Of a DNA stretch of 5,195 nucleotides, positions 4,602 through 5,195 are shown one piece after another. The position numbers and the translations under genes are program-made. Positions within the stretch are counted from its first letter, which is position 1. Every line of letters begins with the position of its first letter. A model generated the notes under the pieces. It ran no database searches and was not told the DNA's origin. It saw nothing but the letters and a program-made list of their open reading frames with translations. The stretch covers positions 1-5,195 of the forward strand of contig JAATGK010000343.1 of NCBI GenBank assembly GCA_015654715.1. The letters run 5' to 3'. Origin of the DNA: Alphaproteobacteria bacterium. GTDB taxonomy: Bacteria; Pseudomonadota; Alphaproteobacteria; Micropepsales; Micropepsaceae.

Positions 4602-5195
4602 ATGCATACCGCTTTCGAATTTGTGATGGGTGCTTATCTTTCGGTCCTGACGGTTGTCGCCAGGCTGGCGGGTTGGCTGACGTATTTGGGCGACGATCCC
4701 ACCCATCGCTATAGCCTCGCTGCCGTGGTCGCTTCGTCGCTGCTGCTTGGCTTCAGTTGCTGCATCTGGGCCGTGCTGTCGCGCCTCAGATACCGCTCCT
4801 ATCGCCAAGCGATGCGCACCGCGTTGGGCCGCGCCCAGTCTGACGTCCGCTTCCGCGAAGCGATGATCTCCGCCTGTCCCGAGGCAATCGCGGTTCTCGG
4901 TTCCGATATGAACGCGCCGCTCAGCTATCGCGGCGGCGCCGGTCTGTTGCAAGCCAGTCTCGACGGCCCTGATGCGGCCGCACTTGCCGTCAAGCTGGAG
5001 GACCTGCTCGCGGCCGGCACCGGCTTCACCGCCATCGTCCGCACCGCGAATTTCCCCCACGTGATCGTGCGCGGCTGTGCCGTCGGATCGCGCGCCGCCG
5101 TGTTCTTCCACATCGACAAGACCGGTGCCGAGCCCGACGCCGACTTTGCCGCCGTACTCGACGCCCTGCCGCTGCCGGTCTGGCTTCGCAACAAG
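4602..5195 (+). CDS. Membrane-anchored PAS-type sensor protein, probably a histidine kinase; C-terminus outside window
   Basis: The frame is open from ATG 4602 to the window edge (198 codons, no stop). An in-frame TGA at 4596-4598 excludes an earlier start; the ribosome site is weak (TGGG). Two hydrophobic segments, about residues 8-29 and 38-60, are separated by a short polar loop (DDPTHR) and followed by the basic RLRYRSYRQAMR (61-72), so most of the protein is cytoplasmic. After a linker, FREAMISACPEAIAVLGSD (84-102) opens a degenerate PAS-like domain running to about 172. ALPLPVWLRNK (188-198) resembles the opening of a second PAS domain. Alphaproteobacterial sensor histidine kinases, including the DivL-like group, have this two-TM, tandem-PAS plan before a DHp/ATPase core. 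The kinase core is not visible, so a different output domain cannot be excluded. The gene follows the Crp/Fnr gene by 68 bp and may share its transcript; no terminator is seen between them. Confidence 0.72.
   Translation, partial: MHTAFEFVMGAYLSVLTVVARLAGWLTYLGDDPTHRYSLAAVVASSLLLGFSCCIWAVLSRLRYRSYRQAMRTALGRAQSDVRFREAMISACPEAIAVLGSDMNAPLSYRGGAGLLQASLDGPDAAALAVKLEDLLAAGTGFTAIVRTANFPHVIVRGCAVGSRAAVFFHIDKTGAEPDADFAAVLDALPLPVWLRNK

Noticed and set aside
4569..5111. 180-codon - strand frame opposite the PAS sensor gene
   Set aside because: The composition is shadow-like (Gly/Ala/Arg-rich, no hydrophobic core pattern), while the + frame gives two TM helices and PAS-like sequence.

Overview
The window is GC-rich, densely coding DNA with Shine-Dalgarno-led genes, very probably from an alphaproteobacterium and perhaps from the Rhodospirillales. 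That rests on the short-form ArgC, a FixK/FnrN-like Crp/Fnr regulator, and a PAS-type membrane sensor protein of a kind common in that class. The assignment is an inference from protein style, not from a database match.

Layout. Positions 1-2270 are read leftward. A 510-codon gene (738-2270) encodes an unusual membrane protein and is followed by argC (630 to beyond the left edge), with 107 bp between them. From about 2471 genes are read rightward: a 360-aa pentapeptide-repeat protein (2471-3553), a 240-aa Crp/Fnr-family regulator (3811-4533), and the first 198 codons of a two-pass membrane PAS sensor protein (4602 to beyond the right edge).

The most unusual object is the 738-2270 product. It has an N-terminal TetR-type helix-turn-helix, then a coiled coil, one transmembrane helix with a strongly basic cytoplasmic flank, and a C-terminal Sel1-repeat solenoid predicted to lie in the periplasm. 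It looks like a membrane-tethered DNA-binding protein with an extracytoplasmic protein-binding domain. The architecture recalls ToxR/CadC-type one-component regulators, and the back half recalls PodJ-type polarity proteins. It is transcribed divergently from the pentapeptide-repeat gene. The roughly 200-bp shared control region carries a nested inverted repeat (2310-2342) that is a natural candidate operator.

The Crp/Fnr gene has a 257-bp upstream region with a near-consensus FNR/FixK box (3564-3577) and a perfect 6+6 bp dyad (3718-3733), suggesting autoregulation or control by a paralogue. The regulator lacks an N-terminal Fe-S cysteine cluster but has a cysteine inside the DNA-recognition helix. 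Ahead of argC, two mutually exclusive hairpins, the second followed by six U residues, look like an attenuator or terminator.

No tRNA, rRNA, CRISPR array, insertion sequence or attachment site was seen. No gene-free stretch exceeds 300 bases. The gaps are 631-737, 2271-2470, 3554-3810 and 4534-4601. No confident sigma-70 promoter could be picked in any of them.
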